Program-made: the position numbers and the translations under genes
DNA from: REEB481 sp039796915
GTDB taxonomy: Bacteria > Bacteroidota > Bacteroidia > NS11-12g > UBA955
DNA length: 5,723 bases
Direction of reading: 5' to 3'
Assembly (NCBI GenBank): GCA_039796915.1
Contig: JBDKIU010000070.1
Coordinates: forward strand, 1 to 5,723
Part shown: in pieces, positions 5,638 through 5,723 of the stretch
Layout: every line of letters begins with the position of its first letter
How positions within the stretch are numbered: position 1 is the stretch's first letter
The notes under the pieces: model-generated
Database searches by the model: none
The model's input: only the letters and a program-made list of their open reading frames with translations
What the model was told of the DNA's origin: nothing

Positions 5638-5723
5638 ATGGAGAAAGAAAAGCGAAGAATAAAACCTGCACACATCAACCCAATGGAACTTGGAGGCAAA
5701 TTGCCGCCCCAGGCCCGCGAACT
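5638..5723 (+). CDS. dnaB: Replicative DNA helicase DnaB, N-terminal fragment (cut by window edge)
   Basis: Only the first 28 codons and two further bases are inside the window. The reading is a basic, variable leader (MEKEKRRIKPAHINPMELGG) followed by KLPPQAREL, which matches the conserved (K/R)(V/L)PPQ..(D/E)LE start of the DnaB N-terminal domain. DnaB is the hexameric 5'-3' helicase that opens the replication fork. The ATG at 5638 leaves about 20 residues before LPPQA, typical for Bacteroidota DnaB. The frame stays open upstream to a stop at 5425-5427, and a second in-frame ATG at 5587 would add 17 residues, but the bases between the two contain a palindrome that looks regulatory, so I prefer 5638. 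An ATG at codon 16 is also possible. The gene is divergent from clpC. The identification rests on a short stretch, so it is likely but not certain. Confidence 0.8.
   Translation, partial: MEKEKRRIKPAHINPMELGGKLPPQARE

Noticed and set aside
5342..5699. Minus-strand open frames of 68 and 84 codons in the clpC/dnaB gap
   Set aside because: They overlap each other and the dnaB start, lack recognisable motifs, and have no convincing initiation signals.

Overview
The window looks like a housekeeping chromosomal segment from a Gram-negative member of the Bacteroidota, plausibly a Chitinophagales/Chitinophagaceae-type organism. The reasons are a lipid A kinase (so an outer membrane), a ClpC of the Bacteroidota style with a UVR linker and two Clp-N repeats, and a DnaB N-terminus of the type seen in that phylum. 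The phylum assignment is family knowledge applied by eye; the finer rank is a guess.

Layout. The minus strand carries a three-gene run transcribed right to left: clpC (5194-2657), a metallo-beta-lactamase/beta-CASP protein of the RNA-nuclease type (2656-1157 as the longest frame, probably starting further in), and lpxK (1085-63). The clpC stop codon directly abuts the first ATG of the second gene, and lpxK follows 71 bases after the second gene ends, so one transcript is likely. To the right of clpC is a 443-base divergent intergenic region (5195-5637). It holds several dyad and direct-repeat motifs but no convincing gene. It is followed by the first 28 codons of a plus-strand gene that reads as dnaB, the replicative helicase, cut by the window edge. 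The first 62 bases lie downstream of lpxK and are too short to assign.

How the genes fit together. ClpC unfolds proteins for ClpP, the beta-CASP protein probably cuts or trims RNA, and LpxK phosphorylates the lipid A precursor. These are three separate cell-maintenance jobs with no obvious shared pathway. The window contains no mobile element, CRISPR array, tRNA, rRNA or recognisable defence system.

What deserves a second look is mostly at the junctions. A strong 37-nt stem-loop begins right after the clpC stop, inside the nominal 5' end of the beta-CASP gene, which puts that gene's start in doubt. The clpC/dnaB intergenic region has a cluster of GTGGAAA/DnaA-box-like motifs and several operator-like dyads. 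I see no evidence for a previously undescribed multi-gene system here.
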